Part shown: positions 10,001 through 19,621 of the stretch, piece after piece
Numbering within the stretch: the first letter of the stretch is position 1
Layout: the number at the start of each line of letters is the position of its first letter
From: Pelagophyceae sp. CCMP2097
Taxonomy: Eukaryota; Sar; Pelagophyceae
NCBI GenBank assembly: GCA_026770575.1
Contig: MU657165.1
Span: 429,621 to 460,049 of the forward strand
Direction: 5' to 3'
Length of the DNA: 30,429 nt
Translations under genes and position numbers: made by a program
The notes under the pieces: generated by a model
What the model was told of the DNA's origin: nothing
The model's database searches: none
What the model saw: the letters and a program-made list of their open reading frames with translations, nothing else

Positions 10001-10292
10001 AATTCATACCTTCCGCATGGCCTCGACCCTTGCATTCCGTGGCGAAACATTCCACTCCGGCCTCGTGTGCATCGATGCACAGAGTCGATGAGGTGCTTCT
10101 CTGGTCTGGAGCCACAGATTCCTGACACGCCTCGCACGCGCGGGTGTGTCTAACTGGTGTGTCTCCGACGCTCGCGCGGCCTGAGGCCAAGGGCTTCGCC
10201 GACTTTTAGCGAAAGAAGGGTTGTGCGGCGCCCGGCGTGCGGCAAGGCATCGCAGGCATCGGTTCCGGCGTCGCCTTTGGTCTCCCCGCGTC

Positions 10293-12082
10293 ATGCTCTT
10301 CGGCCGCGCGGTGTCGAGTTTGCTGCTCTCGGCGGGCCTCTTGGACGTGTCCAACGTCCGCGCTCCGCCGTCGGAGCTGCCGGTCCTCGACGGCGTCGTC
10401 CGCCTTCTAAAGCAGACGACGCTGCCTGTCCTGCGGCCATCCGCGGAGCTCACGAGGCAGGCCGACGTTTCCGCGGCCAGGGCGGCGCTCGCGGCTTTCG
10501 ATCCTTACGGGACTGTCCTCGCGCCCGCAGGCCCGACCAGCACGTGCGTCCCAAAGAAGCCTTCGCCAGAGTCCCAAAGGACCGTGTAGGTCCCCGCTGC
10601 GCCGCGTCCTCGGCGGAGACGGCGACGGACAGAGGAGCTGGGGCGCGCTCGCGGTGCGGAGGGGGCCGCTCTCGCGATGGTCGATCGAGGCGCCGACCCG
10701 CGGCGTAGGTCGCCGACTCGCGCAAGCCGGGCGTGCTCACCGTCGTCGAGGTGGACGACGGCGGCGCCGCCGCCGCGGCGGGGCTGCGCGTCGGCGACCG
10801 AGTGGTCCGTTTCGACGGACTCACTGCGACGTTCGAGCGCGACGGCCGCCGCAACGCGGAGACCGTCGCCATGCCCGAGTCGATGCCGCCGGCGCAGCGG
10901 CGCAGTGCCGTCGCCGTCGCGTGTCTGCTGCGCGGGAGCGACGGTTCGGCCGTGGCGTACGTGAAGATTGCGGACTTTGGGCCTACGGCGGCGCTGGACG
11001 TCGAAGACGCTCTAGACGGCCTCCAAACGATGGCCGGGTCGCCGACGGACGTCATTTTCGATTTGCGCGGCAACCCGGGGGGCTACCTCGACGTCGCGGT
11101 GGAGACGTTGTCGTTGGTGCTTCCTCTGGGCACGTTCGTGGCCGACGTGGCGGGCGTCGACCTCGACGGCAAGCCTTTCGCGACGTCGTACTCCACGACG
11201 GGTGACCGTGATGTCCCGCGGCGCCTCGTCGTCCTCGTCGACGCGGAGACTCGGTCCGCGGCTGAGATCTTTGCGGCCGCAGTTAGGGCGTCGGGCCGCG
11301 GCGTCGTCGTCGGGGCGCAAACGTTCGGCAAAGGCACGGCCCAGGAGCTCGCGCGAATCGGGGGCGGCCAGGTCGTCGTCCGAGCCACGACGGCGCGGTT
11401 CAATACGGCGCTCGGCAGCATCGACGGTTCGGGCGTCCGACCCGACTTTGTCGCCGAAAACGTTCAGGGCGACGCCCTGACGCAGCTCTTGGTCGCGCGA
11501 GGCACGTTCTTCGACTTTGCCGCCACCTTCGAAGCGGCACACCCGGACCTCGATATCGCCTTCTCGGCGCGTGGCACTAGTACTGCTGGTACTGCAGAGG
11601 TTTTACTGCAGCGGACTTTGGACGCGGACCTGCAATTGCGCCTGAAAACGTTCCTACGACGACCAGACGTCGTCCACGGCCTCGTCTTGGCCACGCCGCG
11701 GGCGCTCGACGACGTGCTCCTCCCCGACGAAACGCGCGCCCGCGCGATCGAAGCCTTCCGGGAAGCGGCGCAGCGAGGCCTCTCCAAAGACCTCGGCGCC
11801 GCTTCTTCCGACGGCGTCGTGCTGGCACGCGCCGAGGAGGCGGTGCGCGCGCGGTACCAGCGCGAGGGCGACCGCCGCGCCGCGCTGCTGCCGCGCGACG
11901 CCGCCGTCGCGAGAGCGTTGAAACTCCTGCGCGCCGACGACTTCGGGGCGCCGTCCGCGCGCGCCGTCGACGAGGCACGGCCGGCCGCTCCGCTCCCCGT
12001 TTCCGGCTACGACGCAAGTGCCGAGTGCCTCCCGCTCCAGACGTGCGACACGCGCGAGTACGTCTACGTCTTGCCGCTCTAA
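10293..12082 (+). CDS. S41 family C-terminal processing peptidase (CtpA/Tsp-like)
   Basis: join(10293..10543,10590..10653,10709..12082), 562 aa. Introns of 46 nt (GTGCGT..GTGTAG) and 55 nt (GTGCGG..GCGTAG) restore one frame. The N-terminal MLFGRAVSSLLLSAGLL is signal-peptide-like. A PDZ-type segment (about 114-188, GLRVGDRVVRFDG) is followed by the S41 core: VIFDLRGNPGGYLD, then TRSAAEI with the presumed nucleophile Ser288, and TFGKGTAQ with Lys313. The 25-residue Ser-Lys spacing is that of the serine-lysine dyad in E. coli Tsp, so the enzyme looks active. The family cleaves C-terminal tails; in plastids CtpA matures photosystem II D1, so a thylakoid-lumen role is possible but unproved. A long C-terminal region (from about 360) lies beyond the usual core. 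The stop codon (12080-12082) lies 3 nt from the stop of the convergent acetyltransferase gene. Confidence 0.88.
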
Positions 12083-12085
12083 GTT

Positions 12086-13435
12086 TTAGGAAGCGGCGGC
12101 GGCCGTCTCCGCTTCGATGGGGGCTTCTTGGACGGGGACTTCTTCGTCCTCGAGGTCTGCGCGCGCGTTTTGAGCGAATTCAGCTTCTTCGCCGGGCCGC
12201 GGCTTGTAGAGGAGGAATCTGGCCGTGTTGTGGCCGAGCCAGTCTGGGACGACATCGAAGCCCCGGGCCGCGTAGAACCGCAGCGCCGGCGCGTTGAGCT
12301 TGTTGACGTGCAAAGCCAGGCCGTCTGCGCCCCAGGCGGCCGACTTGCGGTCGCAAAAGTTCACCAGAGCCGACGCCACGCCTTTCCTGCGCGCGTTGCG
12401 CGAGACGGCGAGGCCCGTGATGTAAGCCACGTTCCGGAAGCACTCAGCCGGTCCACCGACGACGGCCGCGGCATCGCCGTCGGCTGCCGAGCCGACGGCC
12501 GCAGCCGCGTCCATCACCTGGCCGTCGTCCGCCATGGCCATCAAAGGGACCATGGCCCCGCGCGGCGGGAGCCTGCGGAGGCGAAGCGAGACGAGGCCGA
12601 GCCATTCTCCATCATCTTCGGATTTCGCCACGAGCGAGAGGCCGACCCCTTGCACAAAGGGGGCGGCGCGCCGCACGTTGGCCTCGCCGCTCGCCCTTGC
12701 GTCGAAGAGCAGCCTTGGGATGCTCCCAACGTCGAACGCGGCCGCGTCCGCCCCGGCTTGGAACTCAGCCGCGCCGAGGGCCTCGTAAGTCTTGGCGTTC
12801 TGCAGCGCCTTTGGGAAACCGGCGGCGGCGCGGAGGAGCTCGATAGCGGCGTTGTCGCTGGACCGCGAGAAGCCCGTGGGGAAGGAGCCGGTCTCTAGAG
12901 CGAAGACTTTCCATTGGAATAGCGTCGCGGCAGCGTACGTCCCGAGCGAATCCAGCGGCTGCAGCGCCAGCGCCGTCTCGCGCGGCCGCGCGCCGCGCTT
13001 CCCGCCGCGCTTCGCGTCGTCCTCCTCGCGGCCGCAGTAGTCGATGAGGCGCGGCATTGGCGTATTCGGCGGCGGCGTGGCGTCGTCCGTGGGGACCGTG
13101 ATCACCGTCGCGGCGATCAAGAGCAAAGCGACGATGGCAAAGGGGATGGCCAGCGCTGCCAGGTCGCCGCCCGGCGGCCCCGTGCGAGCTGCGATGCGCG
13201 CGGCGCGCGCGGCCTCGAAGGCGGCGTCGTAGTCGAAGTCGTCGACGTCGAAATCGATCGACTGCGCCGCCCAGCCTTCGACGTCAATGTTTCCCAGGAA
13301 ACGCGGGCCGCCGCGCCACGCCCGGAGGCCGCGCAGCGCCGACGAAGACTGCGGCCTCAGCGCCGCCGACGCAGGCGGCCGCTGGGTCAGCGCCGCGACG
13401 GGCGCCGCGAGGGAAAGAAGGAGCCACGCGACCAT
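12086..13435 (-). CDS. GNAT N-acetyltransferase with signal peptide and internal membrane helix
   Basis: A single exon from ATG 13435, 449 aa. The N-terminal MVAWLLLSLAAPVAAL is a signal peptide, followed by a transit-peptide-like stretch rich in Ser/Arg/Ala, then an acidic patch (DFDVDDFDYD) and one strong transmembrane helix (about 92-114, AIPFAIVALLLIAATVITV). The GNAT fold occupies the C-terminal half. Motif A, ITGLAVSRNARRKGVASAL (339-357), carries the acetyl-CoA-binding R-x-x-G-x-A form, and motif B is LHVNKLNAPALRFYAARGF (375-393). Plastid GNATs acetylate N-termini or lysines and make melatonin precursors; which applies here is unknown. A bipartite presequence plus a membrane anchor would tether the enzyme at an envelope or thylakoid membrane (inference). 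An ER location is the alternative, since no ASAF-type motif with Phe is seen. Confidence 0.85.
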   Translation of the reverse strand: MVAWLLLSLAAPVAALTQRPPASAALRPQSSSALRGLRAWRGGPRFLGNIDVEGWAAQSIDFDVDDFDYDAAFEAARAARIAARTGPPGGDLAALAIPFAIVALLLIAATVITVPTDDATPPPNTPMPRLIDYCGREEDDAKRGGKRGARPRETALALQPLDSLGTYAAATLFQWKVFALETGSFPTGFSRSSDNAAIELLRAAAGFPKALQNAKTYEALGAAEFQAGADAAAFDVGSIPRLLFDARASGEANVRRAAPFVQGVGLSLVAKSEDDGEWLGLVSLRLRRLPPRGAMVPLMAMADDGQVMDAAAAVGSAADGDAAAVVGGPAECFRNVAYITGLAVSRNARRKGVASALVNFCDRKSAAWGADGLALHVNKLNAPALRFYAARGFDVVPDWLGHNTARFLLYKPRPGEEAEFAQNARADLEDEEVPVQEAPIEAETAAAAS

Positions 13436-13840
13436 TTCAAAAGCGAATCCGAGCCTCTCGAGACCAGAGCCGCTGCGACACGCTTGCCGCGTCCAGATGC
13501 CGACTCGACACGGCGTGAGCTCACGTGATCACGGCGTGTGACGGGCTCGAAAATAGATTTCTTCCGAGTGACGCGGACGGGGAAGTTCACAAACAGTCAC
13601 GGCGACCGGAAGTTTCTCCAAGCGCCTTTGAGGGCGCCGGAAGGGCGAGCGGCGCGGCGGACACGTCGTCGACGCCGAGACGCGCCCGCTCGAGCAAAAA
13701 TAATCTGCAGGTGAAGCATACACATTGAAAGCAATGCACCGCGGGGCCGCGGCACGCCGCTGCGGCAGTCCTCGCAGGGGCAGAGCGCCGGCAGTTGACT
13801 GTGTCCGACCCGTCAACTCGCGGTTTTAAAAAGTGTTCAG
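13436..13840. promoter_or_regulatory. Divergent intergenic region, about 405 nt
   Basis: Lies between the acetyltransferase start (minus) and the PARP-like gene (plus). An ATG at 13734 opens only 32 codons and cannot be joined in phase to the next exon. The right end carries AT-rich stretches (AAAAATAATCTGCAG; TTTTAAAAAGTGTTCAG, the latter a plausible acceptor at 13840). One or more 5' exons of the PARP-like gene may be hidden here. Confidence 0.35.
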
Positions 13841-15877
13841 CGATTACGCCGCGTTGACCGGCGCCCGCCGCCCCATCGTCTGCCCCGCCTGCCACCCCAA
13901 CCTCGCTCAGGAAGACCACAAGCTGCCCGGCACGGAGGCCTCCAGGAAGCGCAAGGACAAGAAGCGCCCCGCCGTCTGGTCTTACAACATGCGCGGGCCC
14001 GATGCGGAGGAGCTGGTTTCGGGCGAGCTGCTCTTGCGTTCGCGGGTCTCTTTGAGCATCGTGCCGCCTGCGATAGAGGCTTGGCTGCGACAGTCCTTGC
14101 ACGCCGACGGCGTACGACAGCACAGCAAACGCACCCTCGACCGCATCGAAGTGCGCACACTCGAGAGTACCCGATGTCAGCACTCTCAAACCGACGCACT
14201 GCCGAACCGTATCGTTCCCGCGGCAGGCTGCGCGCTTGGCGGTGCGCTCTCGGGCGCGCGCGCGGCGCGAGCTCGCCGACGTCTCACGGCGGCGCGCGGC
14301 GGCGTCGGCGGCGGCGGCGCGGCGCGAGGCTCGCCTCGGCGAGGCGCGGCTGCGGTCGCTGCTGGATGCGGCGTCGGCGGGCCTGGACGCGCAGCTGGCG
14401 GCGCTCGTGCTCCGGTACGGCGGCGCTCTGGCGGCGGAGCGGCGGCGGGCGTTTCGGCGCGCGAAGCACGCGGCGCGCAAGTGCGAGACCGAGGCGCTCG
14501 GCCTGGCGCTGCGCGAGCGCGTGGATCACTTTGCGTTGCACGTCGACCACGAGACGCAGGGCGCCGTACGCGTCAACCGCCTCGAACCGAGCGACGCGCA
14601 GGTGCGCACGACGAGAGAGAGCTCCCCCTCGCTCGAGAGAGGCCCGGGGAACCGCCCCCTCGCTCGTGGTCGACGGCTCGCGGCCGACGCCCGTTCGCGC
14701 AGCACGCGCGCTGCGCCCGGGCGGCGGCGGAGAACGTGCGGCGCGGCTTCTTTTCGGAAGGGTGGGAGCACAAGGGCCTCGAGGTCGTGGACGTGTACAA
14801 AATCGAGAACCGCGTCCTCCTCGACCAGTTCCAGCGCCTCTCCGAGGCGACGAAGCAGACGCCGGGCGCGGCCGCCGAGGGCAAACCGCAAAAGTTGGTC
14901 AAGGGCCTGTTCTGCTCCGTTCCCACCGAGTGCCTCGAGAGGCTCGTAGTCTACGGCGTCCGCGGCGACGGCGCGCGGCGCGGCCTCGACGTCGCGCTCT
15001 TCGACGACGCCGCGGCGCAAAAGCATGACGACGAAGAAGACGACGATGACCCGGAGGACGGCAACCCCGTCGGCGTCGCGCGGCGTAAAGACCCGCGTCC
15101 CGTTTGCGCTTCGAAGGCACGCGACATGGCACGGTCGCCTTGAACGGCCGCCTTCCGGGGAGGACGGCCTTGTTTCGAGATAAAAAGGCGTCGCATCGGA
15201 CGCTCGTAGGCGCGGCGCAGCGGCGGTCGGCGGCGGTGCCGTTCCCGTGCGAGTTCTCGCGGTACTCGACGCTCGAGGATTTGCGCGCGCTGGCGGAGCG
15301 CGGCGGCTCTGGCGCGGGGTCGTTGAGGCTGCTGGCGCTCTGCCGGGTCATCGTAGGAAAAGTCAAGATGCTCAAGGACGATTTGGGGTTGGCGCGCGAC
15401 GATTCGCGCGACGCGGCGGCGTACGACTCTACCTTTTCGCCGCGGACGGAGTCGTACCGGCCGCTCAAGGCGGAGCACGTTTTACCGGAATTTATTGTTG
15501 TTTACAAGCTCAACGCCCCCGCGAGCGCCGCCGGCGGCGAGGCCGCGACGCCGGCGACGTCGGAAAAAAACGCGCCGCGCGTGTCGCCCGTCCTCGAGGC
15601 GCTGCGCGCCGCGCTGCGGCGCACGGACGGCGGGGGCGCCGACCTCCCTTCGCCGCGCGCGTCGCGGCAGGCGCCCGCCGCCGTTGCGGCCGCGGCGCCC
15701 TACGCCTTTGCGGCGGCCCTCGGAACCGCCGGCGCGAAGCTCGACGCGCCGCCGTCGCAAGGCGGCGAGACACCCGAGGGGGCGCTGCTCGAGAAGCGGG
15801 ACATTTTAGAGGCCATCGACGCGCTGCTGCGCCGAGCGCGCCACAAGCACAAGCCCAAGCTCAGCATCCTAACATGA
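13841..15877 (+). CDS. Divergent PARP-like (ADP-ribosyltransferase fold) protein; 5' end unresolved
   Basis: Proposed exons: about 13841..14060 (uncertain), 14227..14601, 14703..15084 and 15210..15877. The 14602-14702 intron (GTGCGC..GCGCAG, 101 nt) joins in phase 0 and is well supported. The 15085-15209 intron (GTAAAG..CTCGTAG) joins in phase 1 and removes a TGA, but a nearer acceptor is possible. The first in-frame ATG is 13989, although coding-like sequence with CPAC and a Lys/Arg cluster precedes it. Exon 2 is a charged helical, probably coiled-coil region. Exons 3-4 resemble a PARP catalytic domain: VVDVYKIENRVLLDQFQRL, KGLFCSVPTECLERL, CEFSRYST, LALCRVIVGKV, YDSTFSP and VLPEFIVVYKLN lie in PARP order. 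The His of the H-Y-E triad is replaced (FCSV) and the Tyr position is not obvious, so catalysis is doubtful. The assignment rests on motif order and is tentative. Confidence 0.55.
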
Positions 15878-16131
15878 CGACCGTGCAAGGACCCCTATTC
15901 CTTGCGCATGATTCGAACTTGCGTTCGGTGAGACGCAGACCGGGGCGCTGCGGCAGCGGGTCAGATCTTTCTCTCTCTCCCCCGGTGACGGTCGGAACTG
16001 TACAAGCTGTCGGCGCTATTTCTGAGCGAGGCGGCGCGAGCGTGCGCTTCGGCGGACACGGCGTGGGTGCAACGCACCGGTGGCAGGGACGCCTACAATC
16101 GAGCATCTTCGTCCTATAGTCGACGGGGTCG

Positions 16132-16850
16132 ATGCTGCCTCGGCCGCGCACCGCGCCTGCGCAGCGGCCGCGGACCGCGCCGTTGCGGCCGGCGTCGGAC
16201 GACGAGGCGGACGCCTTCCGGCGTCTAGACCTCGCGGACCTGGCCGACGACGCGCGGTTCCTCGTCGCGGCGACGACGCTCCGCGGGGGTTTGGCGTCTA
16301 CGCGCGCCGCGTCGTTACCCTCGAGGCCGCCGCCGCCGAAGCGCCGCGCGCCTCCGCGACCGCCGCCGGTTGCGCCGGCGCGCGCGGCGAAGCGCAAGGA
16401 CTACACGCACTCGTACTCTGATCGTTACCGCATTGAGCGCGCCAACGCTTCTTTGCATCGCCGCCTCGCCGCCATCGAGCGCAACCCGCACGTCGGCTCC
16501 TACCCGCTCTCCCACCGGTCTCCGAGCGAAGCGGAAAGGCTGGTGCGGCAAACGCCACGCCCGACGGGCGCTGCGCGTCACCGAGGCCGTGTACGTAGGC
16601 GCGCTTCATCCCGCCGACGTCGACGATGCGGGCCACGGAGCTGCGGCGCATCTGCGCGGAGAACGTGGTGCACGCGGCGCGCGTGGCGCGGCAGAAGTCC
16701 CTCCTCGGCGTTAAGCCCATGGCCGCGACGTGGGCCAACAGCGGCGACGGCCATGCCATTGCCGCGCCGCAGCCGCGCGCTTGGGACGAATCCCCGCCCG
16801 GTCGGCCACGCACCGCCGGGGTACGCGACTTGGACATAATTTTCAGCTGA
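16132..16850 (+). CDS. CFAP97/KIAA1430-domain protein (cilium-associated family)
   Basis: join(16132..16542,16599..16850), 220 aa from ATG 16132. A 56-nt intron (GTGCGG..TACGTAG) joins in phase 0. The N-terminal half is Pro/Arg-rich with a short acidic helix (LADLADDARF). The recognisable segment, about residues 87-120, reads YTHSYSDRYRIERANASLHR followed by RLAAIERNP, the arginine/asparagine 'S-x-S-x-x-x-x-I-E-R-x-N-x-x-L' signature of CFAP97/hemingway proteins. These are linked to cilia and flagella in animals and protists. The C-terminus contains further basic helices (TMRATELRRICAENVVHAAR) and an unstructured tail. It implies an organism with, or descended from, a flagellated stage. The 254-nt gap to the upstream PARP-like gene holds no other gene. 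Family call fairly good, exact role unknown. Confidence 0.65.
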
Positions 16851-17510
16851 CGCCGCGAACACGGGCAGCCGTTGCACGCGCGCCGGGCCGCACCCCCGCG
16901 GGAAGACGCGCGGGCCGACGCCGTGGAAGAATCACGATGACGCCCCAGACGACACACGTCATCGGCGCCGCGCCCACGAGCCGCGGTGGCGCTCCTGCCC
17001 GCGGCCCGGCACTGACGACGAGGCTCGACCGCTGTGATTGCCTCTCGGCGGGCCGCCGCGGCCGTCGCGGCGCTCGTGCGACTCCGACGGCGCTGCGTGA
17101 CTCGGGCCCCGCGCGCGGCGCCAGGCGGCCCCGGCGGCCCCACCGCGCACCGGCGATTGGCACCGCGGACGGCGCCGTAACGACGCACCCGCTCCAGCGG
17201 CTGCGCCGGCGAGGATGCGTGACGGCGGAGTCCATCGGAAGCTCGCAAGACACGGGACACCGACTCGGACGACCTCCGCGTCGACTGTATGGAGCATCAC
17301 GCAGGTTTAAGCAACGCATCTTCGTCGGATATGCTGGCCCCTTGTTCGCAGCCCTTGAGAAGCCCCGGGGATGGTGCGGCTCAGTGTACGTGCAAACATG
17401 CGCCCTGACGGGGCCTTAACAGAGTTCGAGACTCATAGAGTCTACACAATCGGCTTGAAACGAGGGAGCGCTGCCGACACACCACGCCGCGAAGGAGATG
17501 GGCCTCGGTC
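16851..17510. other. Convergent intergenic region, 660 nt, no supported gene
   Basis: Lies between the CFAP97-like gene (+) and an RRM-repeat gene (-). Open frames exist on both strands, including one of ~158 codons on the minus strand (16843-17319) with a real ATG, but they are Arg/Pro-rich composition artefacts with no domain, and the minus-strand frame overlaps the CFAP97-like 3' end. The last ~200 nt are AT-richer, as expected for a 3' UTR. Confidence 0.4.
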
Positions 17511-19208
17511 TCAAGATGGTTTAATATATTCGCCGCCGTGCGTCGTTTTAATCAGCTCGAACAGCGCCGGCGCCTTGATTCCAGCCGTCGTAAAGGCCCA
17601 TAGGGTGTTGGTGACCTCTTGCGAGTTGAACGTCCCGATCTTCTTCAGCGCCTCGATTGCGACAGCTTCAAACAGCAACGGCGCCTCGAACTCTGCCTTG
17701 GCAAAGGCCCAGACAATGTTGGCGAGCTCTTGCGCGTTGAACGTATCCATCTTGATCCGCGCTTCCGCGGCGACGGCGTCCATGAGCCCGAGGTGGTCCT
17801 CGGACGCGCCGGACGTGGCATAGGCCCATGCGGTGTTTGCTAAATCTTGAGAATTGAAGAGGGCCATCTTCTTCGGCGCCTCCACGGCGACGGCCTCGAA
17901 CAATCGAGGCGCCTCGAATTTCGCCTTGGCATAGGCCCAAACGGTGGTTGCGAGCTCTTGCGGGTTGAACGATTCAGCCTTTAAAATGGCGGCGGAGGCC
18001 ACTTTGAGAAAGAGGTCCGGCGCCGGGACGCCCGCCGAGGCGTAGGCCCAAACCATGTTTGCGAGATTCTGGGGCCTAAACACGGCCATCTTCACCAAAG
18101 ACTCCGCAGCGACGGCGTCGAAGAGGATGCGGTTGCCGTCTGCGGCGCCCGCACTTGAGTAGGCCGAGGCAATGTTGGCCAGCCCCTGCGGGGAAAACTC
18201 GGCTATGCGCATCACCGCGTGCGCGGCGATGGCCTCGAACAAGACCGGCGCATCGAATTTCGCCTTTGAAAAGGCCCAGGCGGTGGTGGTGAGATTTTGT
18301 TCGTTGAACTTGGCGATCTTCCAGACGGCGTCCGCGGCCACGGCCTGGAATAACAAAGGCGCTCGAAAGTCCGCTTTCGCAAAGGCCCAGACCATGTTGG
18401 CCAGGTTCTGCGGGTTGAACTTGCGCATCTTCCTCACACTTTGGAAAGCGACGACGTCGAAGAGTGATGGCTTGGTGCTTTTCATTTTGGCGACTGCCCA
18501 GACGACGTTCGTCAAGTGCCGCGCCTCCCATTGCGAGGCGTCCGACCGGATGCTCGCCTCGGCGCGTTGCAGCAGTGTCTGTAGAAGCGGCGCCTCGAAA
18601 AACGCGGAGACGTCGGACGACGCGGAGACGTCGGACGACGCGGAGACGGCGCCGAGGCGGTGGAGAGCTGTGGCCATGTTTACGGCAGTAAAGTCGTCGG
18701 CCTTCGCCTCGAAAAGCGCCAGAATGTCAGAGGCCGCCTCGCACGCGACGAGGTCCATGTTGAGCGCAAAGGCCGCCGGCAACGCGCCTCTGTCGGGCAG
18801 CGGCGGCCGCGTCCGCGGCGGCCGGTCGTCCTGCAGATACTTTTTGGGCGGCGGCGCCTTGGGCGGCGGCGCCTTGGGCGCGGCCTTGGCCACGGGCGCT
18901 TCGTTGATCTGGACGGATATCGGGTGGTCGCCGATGAGGGCGCCGTCCATGGTGTCGCGGATGGTGGCGGCGTTTTCGGCCTGGACGCAGACAAAGGCGA
19001 AGCCCCGCGACCTTCCCGCATTGCAGACGGGCACCTTGACGTGGATCACCTTGCCGGCGCCCTCAAAGGCCCGGCGCACGTCGTCCATTCGGGCCTGGGG
19101 CGGGAGGTTGCGGACGAAGAGCTCGGCCGAGCCCTCCAGCACGTAACCGTAGCTCAGCGAGCGACGCGCTCCACGGCCCGCCAGCGAAGCGCGGGCAGAC
19201 GCGAACAT
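17511..19208 (-). CDS. RRM plus 37-residue helical-repeat protein (organelle RNA-binding type), paralogue 1
   Basis: A single exon, 565 aa. ATG 19208 is the first ATG in a frame that is open further upstream, and it gives an organelle-type presequence (MFASARASLAGRGARRSLSY). Residues about 28-104 form an RRM with RNP2 LFVRNL and RNP1 RGFAFVCV. After a Pro/Lys linker and a conserved helical segment (ILALFEAKADDFTAVNMATA), nine tandem repeats fill the C-terminal half. Each follows the pattern L-A-N-x-V-W-A-[YF]-A-K-A-x-F-x-A-P-x-L-F-x-A-V-A-x-E-A-x-x-K-[MI]-x-x-F-N-x-Q. Such 37-38-residue repeats (OPR/heptatricopeptide-type, in Tbc2-like and apicomplexan RAP proteins) bind organellar RNA. No C-terminal RAP domain follows; the protein ends shortly after repeat 9. 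An RNA processing or translation factor of plastid or mitochondrion is inferred. A paralogue lies 4 kb away at 23168-25420. Confidence 0.82.
   Translation of the reverse strand: MFASARASLAGRGARRSLSYGYVLEGSAELFVRNLPPQARMDDVRRAFEGAGKVIHVKVPVCNAGRSRGFAFVCVQAENAATIRDTMDGALIGDHPISVQINEAPVAKAAPKAPPPKAPPPKKYLQDDRPPRTRPPLPDRGALPAAFALNMDLVACEAASDILALFEAKADDFTAVNMATALHRLGAVSASSDVSASSDVSAFFEAPLLQTLLQRAEASIRSDASQWEARHLTNVVWAVAKMKSTKPSLFDVVAFQSVRKMRKFNPQNLANMVWAFAKADFRAPLLFQAVAADAVWKIAKFNEQNLTTTAWAFSKAKFDAPVLFEAIAAHAVMRIAEFSPQGLANIASAYSSAGAADGNRILFDAVAAESLVKMAVFRPQNLANMVWAYASAGVPAPDLFLKVASAAILKAESFNPQELATTVWAYAKAKFEAPRLFEAVAVEAPKKMALFNSQDLANTAWAYATSGASEDHLGLMDAVAAEARIKMDTFNAQELANIVWAFAKAEFEAPLLFEAVAIEALKKIGTFNSQEVTNTLWAFTTAGIKAPALFELIKTTHGGEYIKPS
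17514..18515 (-). repeat. Array of nine 37-39 residue repeats (about 111-nt period)
   Basis: In-frame tandem repeats inside paralogue 1. Lengths are 37, 37, 37, 39, 37, 37, 39, 37 and 34 residues; the two 39-residue units carry two-residue insertions in the loop before the LF/LM position. Anchor residues are the W-A-[YF] of helix A and the A-V-A of helix B. The fourth unit has lost the Trp (LANIASAY). Divergence between units shows an old array. Confidence 0.8.
18604..18648 (-). repeat. 18-nt tandem repeat inside paralogue 1
   Basis: Two and a half identical copies of GCGGAGACGTCGGACGAC, coding for a duplicated Ser-Ala-Ser-Ser-Asp-Val unit in the loop between the linker domain and the first helical repeat. 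The perfect identity suggests recent slippage. Confidence 0.75.
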
Positions 19209-19621
19209 CCCCGAAGCTGAGCCCGAGCGAGCAGCCCACCGACGCGACTCGGACGTCGGACGCGGCGCCTTCGCCGGAATCGCCGCTCTTCTTAAACGGA
19301 CGCGCTTTCGGAGATGGGGGAACACTCGCCGCGAGCGCGGCCCTCTTATTGCGTTGTGGACCGGGGATCCCCGCTGGTCCGAGTCCAGCGCGGTACCACA
19401 GCGTAGTGGATTCGCATGCGGTACACCGTGATTATGAACTCTCTAGATCTCCTCGTTGCGCTTGAGTGAAACTTTCAACTTTTAGAAACGATATCTCTAG
19501 CTCTCGAGGCAATGCTGCTGACCAGTGAAAAAGAGTCGAAACAAAGAATCACAACGCGGTATGAGGAATTCCTAGGATACGCAGAAAGTTCGGAGATGAA
19601 TGTGCTTTGGATCTGAAACGA
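19209..19621. promoter_or_regulatory. Divergent promoter region, 413 nt, AT-rich in its right half
   Basis: Separates the start of RRM-repeat paralogue 1 (minus) from the TPR gene (plus). The left ~115 nt are GC-rich, continue the upstream open frame of paralogue 1 and contain no ATG in that frame. From about 19420 the sequence becomes distinctly AT-richer (AAACTTTCAACTTTTAGAAACG, GTGAAAAAGAGTCG), unlike neighbouring genes, and is the most promoter-like part. No RNA gene is seen. Confidence 0.45.

Noticed and set aside
13734..13832. A 32-codon plus-strand frame from ATG 13734 as first exon of the PARP-like gene
   Set aside because: None of its GT positions has the phase required by the acceptor at 13840, so it cannot be joined in frame.
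15890..15990. tRNA-like GTTCGAATC on the minus strand near 15912
   Set aside because: The T-arm pairs at only four of five positions, and no matching 5' acceptor (TCCTTGC) or anticodon arm is present upstream.
16843..17319. A 158-codon minus-strand frame with a real ATG and one hydrophobic patch
   Set aside because: Arg-rich composition, no domain, overlap with the CFAP97-like 3' end and no GC3 pattern of a gene.
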